Source: Aporrectodea caliginosa (Eukaryota > Annelida > Clitellata > Crassiclitellata > Lumbricidae). Taken from it: a stretch of DNA of 64,000 nucleotides. This document shows positions 25,381-35,262 of the stretch, one piece after another (the first letter of the stretch is position 1; each line of letters opens with the position of its first letter). The translations under genes and the position numbers were made by a program. The notes under the pieces are model-generated. The model saw only the letters and a list, made by a program, of their open reading frames with translations, was not told the DNA's origin and did no database searches. The DNA lies in contig JACEVL010000495.1 in NCBI GenBank assembly GCA_020284085.1, positions 1,190,035-1,254,034 on the forward strand, read 5' to 3'.

Positions 25381-25690
25381 TTATAAATCTTTCTGATATC
25401 TTATAGACGCGTGGTGCCTCTGCGGCGGTAGATTCCGCCACGCAACGCATGAGGAAATTACTTCTGCGGTGGGAGGTTTTTTAGCATGTTTTCTAATGAC
25501 GACACTGACCCTAACCCTGGCCCTAGCCGACCCTCACGACGCCTAAACTAACCCTGCTACAATATTGATTGGAAAAGCCATTTTGAAACAATGCGCATGC
25601 GCCGAAGTTTGCGCATGCGCAAAGGTCTTCCGCCGCGGAATTGTGTCGAAAATATTACTTCTGCGGCGGAATCTTCCGCCGTAGAAGGTT
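25380..25690. promoter_or_regulatory. GC-rich hairpin-containing segment with NRF1-like sites
   Basis: Contains TGCGCATGCGC twice (about 25591-25601 and 25611-25621), each a match to the NRF1 consensus, and several CTGCGGCGGAATCTTCCGCCG-type palindromes. It lies about 0.85 kb upstream of the palmitoyltransferase start, beyond an apparent 5' UTR intron acceptor. It could therefore be the promoter, but a GC-rich MITE is an equal alternative. Confidence 0.35.
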
Positions 25691-26445
25691 TATTCCTTAC
25701 TGATATAGGCCTAACACGAATTCAAATGCAGTTTTTATAATTTTAACAACCCGTTTTATGGCCCGTACAGCCTTGATCTGTGCTCAGACATCAGTTGCAT
25801 GCTACGATGCACATGAATGACAAATGCTGTCAGATTCAAATAAGTAAAGGTTATTGTAGAACTTGAGTTTTGACCGGGCACATTCTGGAATTTCACTTGC
25901 ACAACGATTTTGTATAATGGAATATTATGTGAAGCAAATGTAATATAAATCTCTAGAATTTCTCATCTCCACTCAAAAGACCAGCAGATACATATAAATC
26001 CTCAAAATCAGGTTGTTTGGTAGATTTCGGTGCCACTGCCAAGTCAAAATCTGGGGGTGGGGTAAAGCCGCAGAGACAGCATGGTGCAAGGGTGGACTTT
26101 GTTGGTGGTGGTCATCAATGGTTAAATTCAGCCGGATCCTGCCAGATCTGAGATCTGGCACCTCGGATCTGAGATCTGCCACCTGATCTATGAGATCTGC
26201 GGCATTTATATAGCTGGAGCAGTGTATATCATGTACAGGAGTTGTTGGGTTTTTGGTGTTTGGTGTGCTTTGCTGCAACTCAAAAATCCTTCTACCTTGT
26301 GACATTTCCGCTGATCACTATCATTAGCAGATTCATAATTTGAATAAAAGACTATTTTTTCTTGCCGGAATTAGTTAATATTTTTATTGCAATATGTGTG
26401 TATATGTATATATATATTATATTGCATTTTCCGGTTGTATTTCAG

Positions 26446-26475
26446 CAGTTGATGGGTGAACTATGCTAGAGTAGC
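26446..26475 (+). other. Putative 5' UTR end after an intron acceptor
   Basis: A pyrimidine-rich ccggttgtatttcag precedes cagttgatggg. If used, the UTR exon starts at 26446. Inference only. Confidence 0.4.
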
Positions 26476-27342
26476 ATGAAAACGTTTTTCAAGGACTTTA
26501 GAACATCACCCAGTTCAGTGTCAAAGGTGAAGGCTGATCCAGACGTTCTACAATGCATGAGCATCTGTGGAGTGGCATACTTTGGTGCAGTCACTGCAAT
26601 GGTGATGGGTACATCAGTCTTTTACACAATGCCCGTTGTCTACAGTGACTCGTCAGGTGACTTTTGGTTGCACTTCGCTGCTGCCTTCTACCTGTTTGCT
26701 GGCATCATAACAAACTTCACAATGCTGTCAGTTCGCAACAGTTATCTTCCGGCAGATGGAACCGGAGTCCTTCCCGGGCCTGACTGGACTCACTGCATGT
26801 CCTGTGACCGATCCGTACCACCAAGGACACACCACTGCGTCCTCTGTCAGCGATGCATTCTCTGGCGTGACCACCACTGCTTTTTCACCGGGTCCTGCAT
26901 TGGTATAATGAATCAACGATACTTCGTTTTGTTTTGCATCTGCTGTGCCGTGGGCTCAGCATACAGCGTCTACGTAAACGCAGTCTTCCTGTCGATGTCG
27001 TATACAAGCTCGTCGTCAATTCAGTTCTACGATTTCATCTTCCCTTTGACTGTTCTAGGGTGGTTGTTTGGATTTCAGACGCTTGGCTTTGTTTATCTTG
27101 TGGCTCTTGTGTATGTTTCAGTTATCACAACATGTGGGGCGACTGGCATTGCTGTTTGGCAGTTATTTCTCATTGCTCAAGGCCAGACAAGTTTTGAGTA
27201 CTTGGAAGGGAGGAGCAAAAAGTCTTCGGGAATTCTAAGGAATATCAGAATGGTCTTTGGGCCATACTGGTTTCTTAAATTCGTCTTCCCATTTCCGATT
27301 GATTATCATGTGAGCTGGTGGAATCTCTCAAAACTTGTTTAG
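26476..27342 (+). CDS. DHHC-type palmitoyltransferase (ZDHHC22/24-like), complete single coding exon
   Basis: 288 aa. It encodes a zinc-binding DHHC cysteine-rich domain at residues 107-150. The domain contains C-x2-C-x4-PPRTHHC-x2-C-x2-C, then RDHHC (131-135), FFTGSCIG and N..YF. The cysteine of DHHC is the acyl acceptor in S-palmitoylation of target proteins. Predicted membrane segments lie near 27-49, 63-84, 148-172 and 190-220, the usual two-plus-two layout, so the active site is cytosolic on Golgi/ER membranes. QTSFE (237-241) sits where the TTxE motif is expected. The DHHCFFTGxCIG block most resembles ZDHHC22/24. An AG acceptor at 26444-26445 (ttgtatttcag), 30 nt before the ATG, suggests a 5' UTR intron. 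The coding part is otherwise intronless. Confidence 0.9.
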   Translation: MKTFFKDFRTSPSSVSKVKADPDVLQCMSICGVAYFGAVTAMVMGTSVFYTMPVVYSDSSGDFWLHFAAAFYLFAGIITNFTMLSVRNSYLPADGTGVLPGPDWTHCMSCDRSVPPRTHHCVLCQRCILWRDHHCFFTGSCIGIMNQRYFVLFCICCAVGSAYSVYVNAVFLSMSYTSSSSIQFYDFIFPLTVLGWLFGFQTLGFVYLVALVYVSVITTCGATGIAVWQLFLIAQGQTSFEYLEGRSKKSSGILRNIRMVFGPYWFLKFVFPFPIDYHVSWWNLSKLV

Positions 27343-27522
27343 ATCTGTTAACTGAGTCACGCTGAATCAGACATTGATTTTCTTTTACCATATGCATGTT
27401 CTGTTAGGTTTTATATGTGGACCTTGTCAAGACCAGTCTACCAAATTTTGCATAATTTCTGCCTTTTTCTTGGTTTCTCTTACTTCTCATAAACTTGTAT
27501 AAAAATTATAAATTATCGGCAT

Positions 27523-27977
27523 CAAGGCCGTAGCCAGGATTTTGTTTCGGGGGTGTTTACTAAATAGTCCTTGAGCAAGCCCACAAGTAACCGAGTCAAC
27601 CGACTAAGAGGTTTGGAGGCGCCACGATTAATTTAGGAACTAGTTTGAAAGCCTGTAATTCTGAACGCGGCAACGTCATTTCAGTTAAGTTCTAAACGTA
27701 GACATTTAGCCCAGTCTGTGAATGAATGTCAGCCTAAATAATTATAATTATGCATTAAAGTAAAGTAACTAAGTAGCACCTATTACACAAGCACTGTGTG
27801 AGAAGCTGCCAGCGAGCATCATCATATAAAATTCACTTCATATAAAATTCACAAGTGCTCTTAGTTCTTATACCGTTTGTTAATAAAATGCATTACCGTA
27901 TGTCATTTTTACATTATTTAATTTCGGGGGTGTTCAAACACCCAAAACACCCCCCCTAGATACTAGATACGGCCTTG
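27523..27977. mobile_element. hAT-type MITE, 455 bp
   Basis: Ends CAAGGCCGTA / TACGGCCTTG. Flanks ATCGGCAT (27515-27522) and ATCTGCAT (27978-27985) match at seven of eight positions. Subterminal cgggggtgtt and aacaccccccc are also inverted. Confidence 0.75.
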
Positions 27978-28068
27978 ATCTGCATCTACTTGGCACTAAA
28001 GCACCATTGCATTTAGAACTTTCTGTGCTACTTAGTTACTTTACTTTAATGCATAATTATAATTATTT
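27736..28068. repeat. Perfect 44-bp inverted repeat, 245-bp spacer
   Basis: Arms 27736-27779 and 28025-28068 are exact reverse complements (core gcattaaagtaaagtaacta). One arm is inside the hAT MITE and the other 47 bp beyond its right duplication, so it is not that element's TIR. Confidence 0.95.
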
Positions 28069-29329
28069 GCACTTCTGAAGATCGATACAACATTCCAAGA
28101 TATTCCATAGGGCCTATGCTCGAAATAAAAGTTTTAAACTGAGGATGAAATTAATAGTAACAGTAAACTTATTGTGCTGCAGTATATTAAAAATAGATTA
28201 TAGTTTATTTTTGTCAGCTCTGTGACAGAAATGGTAAGCATTGCAAGGTACTGACCCCATGTGCAGGACTTTGAGATTGTTGCTTGCCATGTTAAGGTTC
28301 TGTGCGGAAGTAGGCCTACATTTCTACACGGTTCTACACTAACTCACAAGATATGTGATGTAATTAAAAAGGCAGTTGTCTTCTTCATTGATTTCTGTAC
28401 ATGACCATAAATATTTGTTAAAAGTGGAATTGATCTGTTTATTATTTCGTTACATGGCTTTTAGATTTAAGTTTTTAATCTTAAATGATCTTTTATATAT
28501 TGTGTTTACAGCGACCATTAATCCTTTTAATATTGCTGAATTTCTTCCTTAAGTTAGCATTTACGTTGCTAGGATATATTTGCTTGTAAAATTATAATCA
28601 TGAGTTTTATTTTATTGAGCTCTTTTGTGTGGTATTTAATTGTACACTTTTACGATGAACTGCATTCGTTTCCCAGTCACTTTTAGTATACTCTCATCGT
28701 TAAAGTACTTAATATTTTCAAATCTAATTTATGGCTGTTTTCGTAGTTTTTACAAAGTTATATTGAAAATTATGTGGTAATGTGGACACAAATTTTGCAG
28801 GATTTGTTCTTTGCTGTGGCGTGACAGTGTTGCGTATGAAATAGGTTTTCTGAAGCATTCTGTTTATAGCTTTTATTTATAGTATAAGCTACAATACTGA
28901 TTTATTATACTTAGCTTCAATAAACATTTCCGATCGAAACACGATTGGATACAAGCTATAAGATGTGTTTGATCAGTCGCCATTTTGAACCATGCGTACA
29001 AGAAATTTTGTGACTCGCAAATCCTTTGTTTGGAACACTGAAGTCAAAGAGCAGGTTCACTCATCGTGCCTGCATACCCATAAACTTGATGGAACCCATA
29101 TGGGCCATGTGGGGTCCCATATGGGCTTGCTGAGGGCCATCCATTTAGTACATACGCAGAAATCCTGAAAGAATTTGCACACTCCCCTTCCAACTTGCGT
29201 AGGCCTACGTACGCTTGACGCGCACCTCCTTCCCCTGAATCCTATAGAACGGCCTATATCCTGACTGTATCCATGGAAATATTTAAAACCTAATATAACT
29301 CGTTGAACTAGTTCTGTGTAGTAAGTTTG

Positions 29330-29900
29330 TCGAGTGAACATCACTCAAATAAACCGCCTCCAAGCAATTCAGAATGCCCTATAGCCCGTGCTGTCACCAA
29401 AACCCCAAAATACCATCACATCACTCCTGTCCTCAAATCACTCCACTGGCTCAAAATTCCTGAACGAATAGAATATAAAGTCATACCACTCATGCACCTA
29501 CAACTCACTTCAAACCTCCCAGCCCTCCTATCTCCGTCAGTTCACGATCCAGCCACTTCGTCCAACCCGCTCCTCCTCCTCCCTAACACTGCTCCGCCCT
29601 TCGTCACCTCGTCACTAAAATCACTAAAATTTTCAAATCGCTCCAAAGCCATAGCTGTTCCACCTCTTTAGAACAAACTTCCGCCAGCACTACGACAAAT
29701 ATCTGACCAATCCTACGAAGTCACCAAAACTCCACCTTAGCCGCCTGCCTGTCTGCCTGCCTGACTCTCTGGATTTTGACCCCCCCCGCCTATCGATTTT
29801 GTTTTGATTGAGCGCCTGTGAATAAGCTGGTTCCCGCGACTTCGCTTTTGTGGGCGCTGTAGAAGTTACGAGTTTACGATTACGATTATCTGCTGTACTG
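29330..29900 (+). mobile_element. CR1-like LINE ORF2 C-terminus with 3' end
   Basis: Encodes ARAVTKTPKYHHITPVLKSL, then HWLKIPERIEYKV and later KFSNRSKAIAVPPL, in the order of CR1-like ORF2 ends. It is followed at 29806-29885 by the dispersed 3' module (gtgaataagctggttcccgc, gggcgctgtagaagttacga) and a GATTAC tail. Stops interrupt it. Confidence 0.75.
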
Positions 29901-30161
29901 ATAATATAACAGACCAATGTACACTGTACAGACTAGTGTTTAAAGGAGCAGGCGAGCAGCACAAACAAGCACCCGGGCAGCTGAAATCTTGGCAGTTGTT
30001 TAGGCCACGTTGAAGGATGTGTAATTCAGGTAACAGGCATAGAAGTGTGTGATGCTTCTCCCACAGCCCTAATTCTTTCTCCCTATAGTAATTCTCTGAT
30101 AGCTGAACTTTGATTCCTTTGACGCAAGACCTACACAGACAAAGTATTGTCGAGATTTACC

Positions 30162-30308
30162 CAGTAGTGTAGTCCTAAAAAATGAAGTGGGGGAACGCCT
30201 GCATATTGAAGTAGACTGTAGCAAAAAGTGCAATCTTGCAAGAATTTTGTATAGTGTGAGAAAAAAGTGGGGGAACGGCGTTCCCCACGTTCCCCCACTA
30301 CACCACTG
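30162..30308. mobile_element. hAT-type MITE, 147 bp, perfect TSD
   Basis: Ends CAGTAGTGTAGT and ACTACACCACTG. Flanked by perfect GATTTACC duplications (30154-30161, 30309-30316). Internal cggcgttccccacgttcccc and gtgggggaacg are inverted. Confidence 0.88.
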
Positions 30309-30319
30309 GATTTACCCGT

Positions 30320-31350
30320 TTCCTATGTGTAGGTACATTAATAATTATTGTCAGTACCTGACAATGTACCTACACAATGTCATCTCCATACGCAAGCAGA
30401 TGCATTTGGGTTACCCCGCCCCGGATTTAGGCATGTGCACTATGTGCCAGTGCACAGAGGACCCACACCATATAGGGCCTCCACCACAAATGCAAGAATC
30501 TTTTGACTTGTGTTTCATATTATAAATTGATTGTGAAAATATTTCAATATTGCGCACAGACACAATTTGACACAAAAATCTAAAAGTAAGAAAGTTAAAA
30601 GGTCAGAAGTTAGTTTGTCTCGGTCCCTCGGACGTGAAGTCATGTCAAATTAGTGAAACTTTGCGTGTTTTCTTCTTCGCAAATTCGGTCACAATTAGGG
30701 TCCTCAAAATTGATCTCACGCAGAATGTCAGCTTCTAAGGCTTATGCTTACCAGAGCCAGGTGGGACAACCGCTCATTTCCCGTTAACGTGCGAAGTCTG
30801 TTCTTTATCAGTTTCCTTGTTGAGATGAACGGAACAGTTACTGGCAACCCTTTGGGGCGATGGGTACGAATTAACGATCTTCACTGTGCTCCGAGAGTCT
30901 TCGGTCACTCGATCGTCAAGTCCAGTGCTACCCTTAGTGTTAGTCCAGGGCTCAGTGTATTAATTGCGTAATTGTAGCCTTTCCAGTGCAACAAAAGTGT
31001 AAAAAAGAAATGCCTGGACGCCCCTTACCTTTCCCTCACCGCCTCCCATCCTATTCCATTTCTCCAACCCATCTCCCATTTTCCCTCCTCAATCCCATTC
31101 CCTTCCCCAGTCCCTCTCCCCAGTCCCTTTCCCTCCAATCAGGGGCGCAGCTAGAAAATTTTTCTGGGGTGCTCACATTGCAACAGAAGGGCGTTCTGCT
31201 TGACATCTAGACCTACGATTAGAGTGCGCAAAAACATTTAGCGCATATATTCTATTCGTATTTGTACTCAGAAACTATTTGGCGGGAAACGAATAAGCTC
31301 TTCTGCAGACTAATCTGTTCGAAGCGAATCGAATAAGAATATTCAGCACA
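30320..31350. other. Gene-free stretch with solitary transposon-like termini
   Basis: ccccggatttaggcatgtgc at about 30421 and aggggcgcagctagaaaatt at about 31142 resemble hAT left ends, but I found no partner end. No gene is recognised. Confidence 0.4.
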
Positions 31351-31358
31351 GCTATAAC

Positions 31359-31657
31359 CATGGGCGCCCGTACATAGCGGCTAGAGGGGGCACTTCCCCC
31401 CCCTGGAAAATTGACACCTATTTTTAACCACTACTTTTTGGTGTTTAACAAATTTCTTTGCAGTTAAGCACTAATGATACTAATGATGCACAAAATGAAA
31501 CTGAGATATTTAACTTTAAGTAAGAATTTTAAAAACTTCTATGAAATATGCTCATGTTATTAATTTTCTGTTTTTGTATTTTGCAGCTCTTGCTAAAAAC
31601 TTTCACCGTGAACATCGTGTTTTGCCCCTCCTGCAAAATTATCTGCGGGCGCCCATG
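31359..31657. mobile_element. hAT-type MITE, 299 bp, perfect TSD
   Basis: TIRs CATGGGCGCCCG / CGGGCGCCCATG. Flanked by perfect GCTATAAC duplications (31351-31358, 31658-31665). Poly-C/poly-G subterminal runs. Confidence 0.9.
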
Positions 31658-31665
31658 GCTATAAC

Positions 31666-31774
31666 GCATAGATATATACATGCATACATACATATATACA
31701 ATTATACATACATACATACATACATACATACATACATACATACATACATACATACATACATACACACACATACA

Positions 31775-31808
<34 letters not shown>

Positions 31809-31850
31809 CATACATACATACATACATACATACACATATACATATATATA
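31666..31850 (+). repeat. (ACAT)n microsatellite
   Basis: Tetranucleotide tacatacatacat run with small atatata interruptions. Confidence 0.95.
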
Positions 31851-31852
31851 AG

Positions 31853-32050
31853 TAAGTAAGTATATTCTTTATTTATCCAACTGCATAACCGCACTTTGGT
31901 TTACATGAAATTACACATTATAAAGCATTCTTGTTAAATACTTTTTTCTCATTAAGTTGTCAGCCTGTGGGACAATTCGGTCAAGCGGTCTGGGACGCAG
32001 GGAATAAGGGAGTGTCTTTACAGGAGGGAGGAGCGGGTTCAGAACATGTA
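31853..32050 (-). mobile_element. Non-LTR 3' end, antisense, AAGT tail
   Basis: The minus strand encodes LPPVKTLPYSLRPRPLDRIV..KKYLTRMLYNV and a stop, then a UTR ending in tttattgaa-like sequence and ACTT repeats. It is the same family as 1370-1625. Confidence 0.65.
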
Positions 32051-32733
32051 CATACATACACATATACATATATATATACATATGGCCTACACACATTGAA
32101 TACACATATACATATATACATACCTACATCTAAAGTGGTCCAAACTTCAAAGTGTAATGAGGAATTGCAAAGACCAATCCATTTGACTGCAATTTATTTG
32201 TATGAAAGCCAGCTTAATTCGAGAGCTTATGTAGGCCTATAAACCTCTAATGCCCACGATCACAGGTGTCGTCGGATTAAACTCGACTAAACTGCACTCG
32301 GTGTGAAATTGCTTGTCTGTCTGTGGACTGTGCTTCGATCCTAACCAGATAGGCCTAGATTTGCGATCGTTGGGTCTAGTTTTGTAACAGCCACGTCGCC
32401 TTCAGTGTCCCGCTTTACTGCTTGTTTATCGTTTACTTCCTATACACTCAATGCACAACCAATTTGACTTTGAATCTGCCTCACCTTGTCATTGCTTCAT
32501 ATCAGGAAGTTCAGGAGATAAATACAAATAAACTCTGTACGGTATTTTCCATTTGTCGCTCGTGCAGGTTATCAAGATCAAAATCTTTGGCCTCAATAAT
32601 TATGGTCATTTCGGCTGAGCGTGAATTGTGCAAAGAATTACGCCTACGCCTATGTACCAAGTTAACAGGCGCGGTCCTAGAAAGGCAGAATTTGAGTCGG
32701 AGTCTGCTGTCGGACCAACGTAGAACTCACTGG

Positions 32734-33046
32734 CAGGGCAAATTACTCGGAAAAATGTAATTGAATTACAAATTACAAATTACTTTGGGACATGAAATTT
32801 AATTTCAAATTACAAAATACATGGGAAATGTAATTGAATTACAAATTACAAATTACTTTGGGACATGAAATTTAATTTCAAATTACAAAATACATGGGAA
32901 ATGTAATTGAATTACAAATTACAAATTACTTTGGGACATGAAATTTAATTTCAAATTACAAAATACATGGGAAATGTAATTGAATTACATATTAACCAAT
33001 TACAAAATGCGCAATTTCAAGTAATTTCAATTACAGCCCATCCCTG
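32734..33046. mobile_element. Probable hAT MITE with internal 73-bp tandem repeats
   Basis: Left end CAGGGCAAATTACTCGG; right end complement CAGGGATGGGCTGTAATT. The flanks gaactcac and gaactcag nearly match, with a 3-nt offset on the left. Inside, three exact 73-bp units start at 32755, 32828 and 32901, plus a partial at 32974. The unit itself contains aattgaattacaaatt palindromes. Confidence 0.65.
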
Positions 33047-33059
33047 GAACTCAGTGAAT

Positions 33060-33735
33060 ATGTATATAGGCCTACATTAGTTTATTGAGAAAAACAATCT
33101 AACAAAAACGCAGAAATGCTTACATGAGTGATAATGGATAATTAAAGTCAATTAGATAATTTTAGATTCAATAAACTAGTCAATATTTTTATATAAGGAT
33201 CTGGGAATAAATTGAGAGTTGTCTTTGGGTGGGAGAGTATGGCTGTGTGCTCTAGGTCCTATAACTCGTGAGAGGAGAGTATGTAGGCTAATGTAACATG
33301 CAGTCTTTCGAATAAATATTTACTGTAACAGCTTGTAAACGCTCTCGGCGTTTATTTGTACAAATTGTTCACACCAGCAGCTTTGTAGGTCAGCATGTAA
33401 GAAATTTAACCTACTTGTACCAACTTTTAGAAATCCTTGTGTAATCACATAATATTTAACTTTCGTATTACATTTACAATCAAGACTCTAGATTCAAGAG
33501 TTTATATTTCTACGAACTTGGAATGTCTACCATTTAGTTTTTATGAACCTAACTAAGCGCCATATCTTATGTTCGTTTGATTACTGTAATTTGTAATTTA
33601 ATGTAATTACAACTTGTAGGCCTACGAATTAGGCTACATGTAGGCAATGCATATATATATAGTTTCATAACAACTTCAGGGAGTGATACTTTGAAATGTT
33701 GATTTTCATGGATTTTCAGTTTAAATTGTTTTTTA
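33060..33735. other. Gene-free stretch
   Basis: AT-rich, no gene or element end recognised. Confidence 0.35.
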
Positions 33736-33738
33736 AGC

Positions 33739-33987
33739 GTGAGCATTTTTGAGCTCCTGAACAGATACCGAAAGGTTGTTTCACGCCATGTTGTCTTCGA
33801 TGCTATAGCACTAAGACATCCGAAAGACTTTGATGATTGTCGCCGTATTCGATTACGCCTTAAATTACTAGTTAGGAATTATGAAATAGGAAACAGGACT
33901 TATGAAGTGCTGTGTAAAGTGCCACTTAAGAGTATCTTAGAAGCGCTCAACAGTGGCCACAAAACAGCTGAAAAAGTGCGTCTTTAA
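33739..33987 (+). other. Unclassified open stretch, possible exon
   Basis: An 82-codon frame open from a non-ATG start (frame also open upstream) to TAA at 33985-33987. It reads as a helical, Arg/Lys/Leu-rich peptide (FELLNRYRKVVSRHVVFD, LRHPKDFDDCRRIRLRLKLL). Composition and lack of low complexity look protein-like, but I recognise no family. A hAT MITE duplication overlaps its stop codon. It could be an exon, a domain scrap from a transposon, or chance. Confidence 0.3.
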
Positions 33988-33988
33988 G

Positions 33989-34356
33989 CAGTGTTTAATC
34001 TACTCCCCTTGCTGTCGGGGGGGATCTAGGGTTCTCGGGGGTATCCAACATATTTGAAAAGTTGACCACCGGGGAGGTGGTAACAACAATTTCCAAAGAA
34101 TTTTCGAGGGGGGTAGTAACGGCAGAATTTTCCAAGATTTTTGGGGGGGGTAGTAACAAGACTTTTCCAACACAATTTTCGAGAGGGGGTAGTAACGAGA
34201 ATTTTCCACCAAAAATTTCCCCTCCTCGATAAATCCTGGGGAATTATCCCTAAATTTCACACTTTCTGTACAAAATTTCATCTCTTTCATTTTTCTGGGG
34301 GGAACTCGATCCTGGGGGGGAACTTTTCCCCCAAGAGACGTCTAGATTAAACACTG
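33989..34356. mobile_element. hAT-type MITE, 368 bp
   Basis: Ends CAGTGTTTAATCTA / TAGATTAAACACTG, flanked by GTCTTTAAG on both sides (33980-33988, 34357-34365; an 8-bp duplication plus one chance base). Internal degenerate tandem units of gagggggtagtaac with aattttccaa. Confidence 0.82.
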
Positions 34357-34391
34357 GTCTTTAAGAGTCTAGACAAAACCATATATTGGGG

Positions 34392-34645
34392 GGGGGACGA
34401 TGGCGCATTGGATAACACACTGGCATAGAGAGCGAGAGGTACCGAGATCGAGTTCCGTAGACGGACATGCTTTGTAGGCTGCTATTAGCGCCGTGAATTG
34501 CAGGCTGTATGTTCTGTTAGTAGTTAAGATTTATGCCTTCTGTCATTTGTGTTCTTGTGAATTGTTTCAATTGCATAACTGTACACTGTAACCGGTTGCG
34601 GTTTGTCAACCGGATTGTTTCAATAAAGAATATTATTATATAGTC
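34392..34645 (+). mobile_element. tRNA-derived SINE (family 3), sense
   Basis: Head gatggcgcattggataacac (A box) and gagatcgagttccgtagacg (B-box region). The body contains gctgctattagcgccgtgaa and the end gtttcaataaagaatattat. An antisense copy is at 46801-47053. Confidence 0.78.
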
Positions 34646-34810
34646 ACATGCAGCATTTGTGGCACGAACAGAGGGCGGAAGAGCATTCCAGATCCGCGGC
34701 GCCGCAACCGATAACTGGCGAGAAGACAGTCCCGACGAGCACGAGTGGTGGTTCGAAAGCACGGTACAATCAAGTAATTTCGCGAGGCAGACTGGAGCGC
34801 TCACCGACCA
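34640..34810 (-). mobile_element. CR1-like LINE C-terminal scrap, antisense
   Basis: The minus strand encodes SSRQLSVAAPRIWNALPPSV and RATNAACDY, matching the R-x-F-x-V-A-A-P-x-x-WN-x-LP motif typical of CR1-like ORF2 ends. Confidence 0.65.
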
Positions 34811-35262
34811 GTTTCAGTGCCAACTGGAAGGCACAGTTCGGCAATGTAGTCCGGAGCAATTCCAGTCGTAGCCTTTCAAACCAGGGTAGCAATCTTGAAT
34901 TCCACCCGATCAGGAACTGGATTCCAGTGGAGCTCACGTCGCATGTAGTCAAGTGCTGCAGTGACTGCTGAAATCCATGTTACCTACTCATCCGTATCGT
35001 GTACACAAGTCATGCAAAATATTCCAAGTGGAGACCCGCATTGTTCAGCGCGTGATTCCGGCGACCCTTTCTTCTGTGCAAATTTTCCACGAATGACCTC
35101 AGCTGCACCAGTAGACGTGATTTTCCACTGTCGATGTCCTCCCCTTACCTGCTTAGATATAAAGCTTCGTCGGAATTCAAAGTTCCAACAATCAGCCGAG
35201 CTGAGCCTTCTTCGTCTGGTAGACGCAGAAATTTCACACGTAGGCTACTCCGGCAGAGAGCA
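34646..35262. other. 5' flank of the lysozyme gene
   Basis: Bases 34650-34960 contain a degraded LINE-like minus frame (RQLSVAAPRIWNALPPSVRA at about 34680-34740). The promoter of the lysozyme should lie in the right half, but no motif is decisive. Confidence 0.4.

Larger units (their letters stand above)
27343..28940 (+). other. 3' UTR/flank of the palmitoyltransferase gene
   Basis: No coding signal. It holds a hAT element (27523-27977) and a 44-bp inverted repeat. An aataaa in ttcaataaacatttccg near 28919 is a possible distal polyadenylation signal. Confidence 0.4.
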
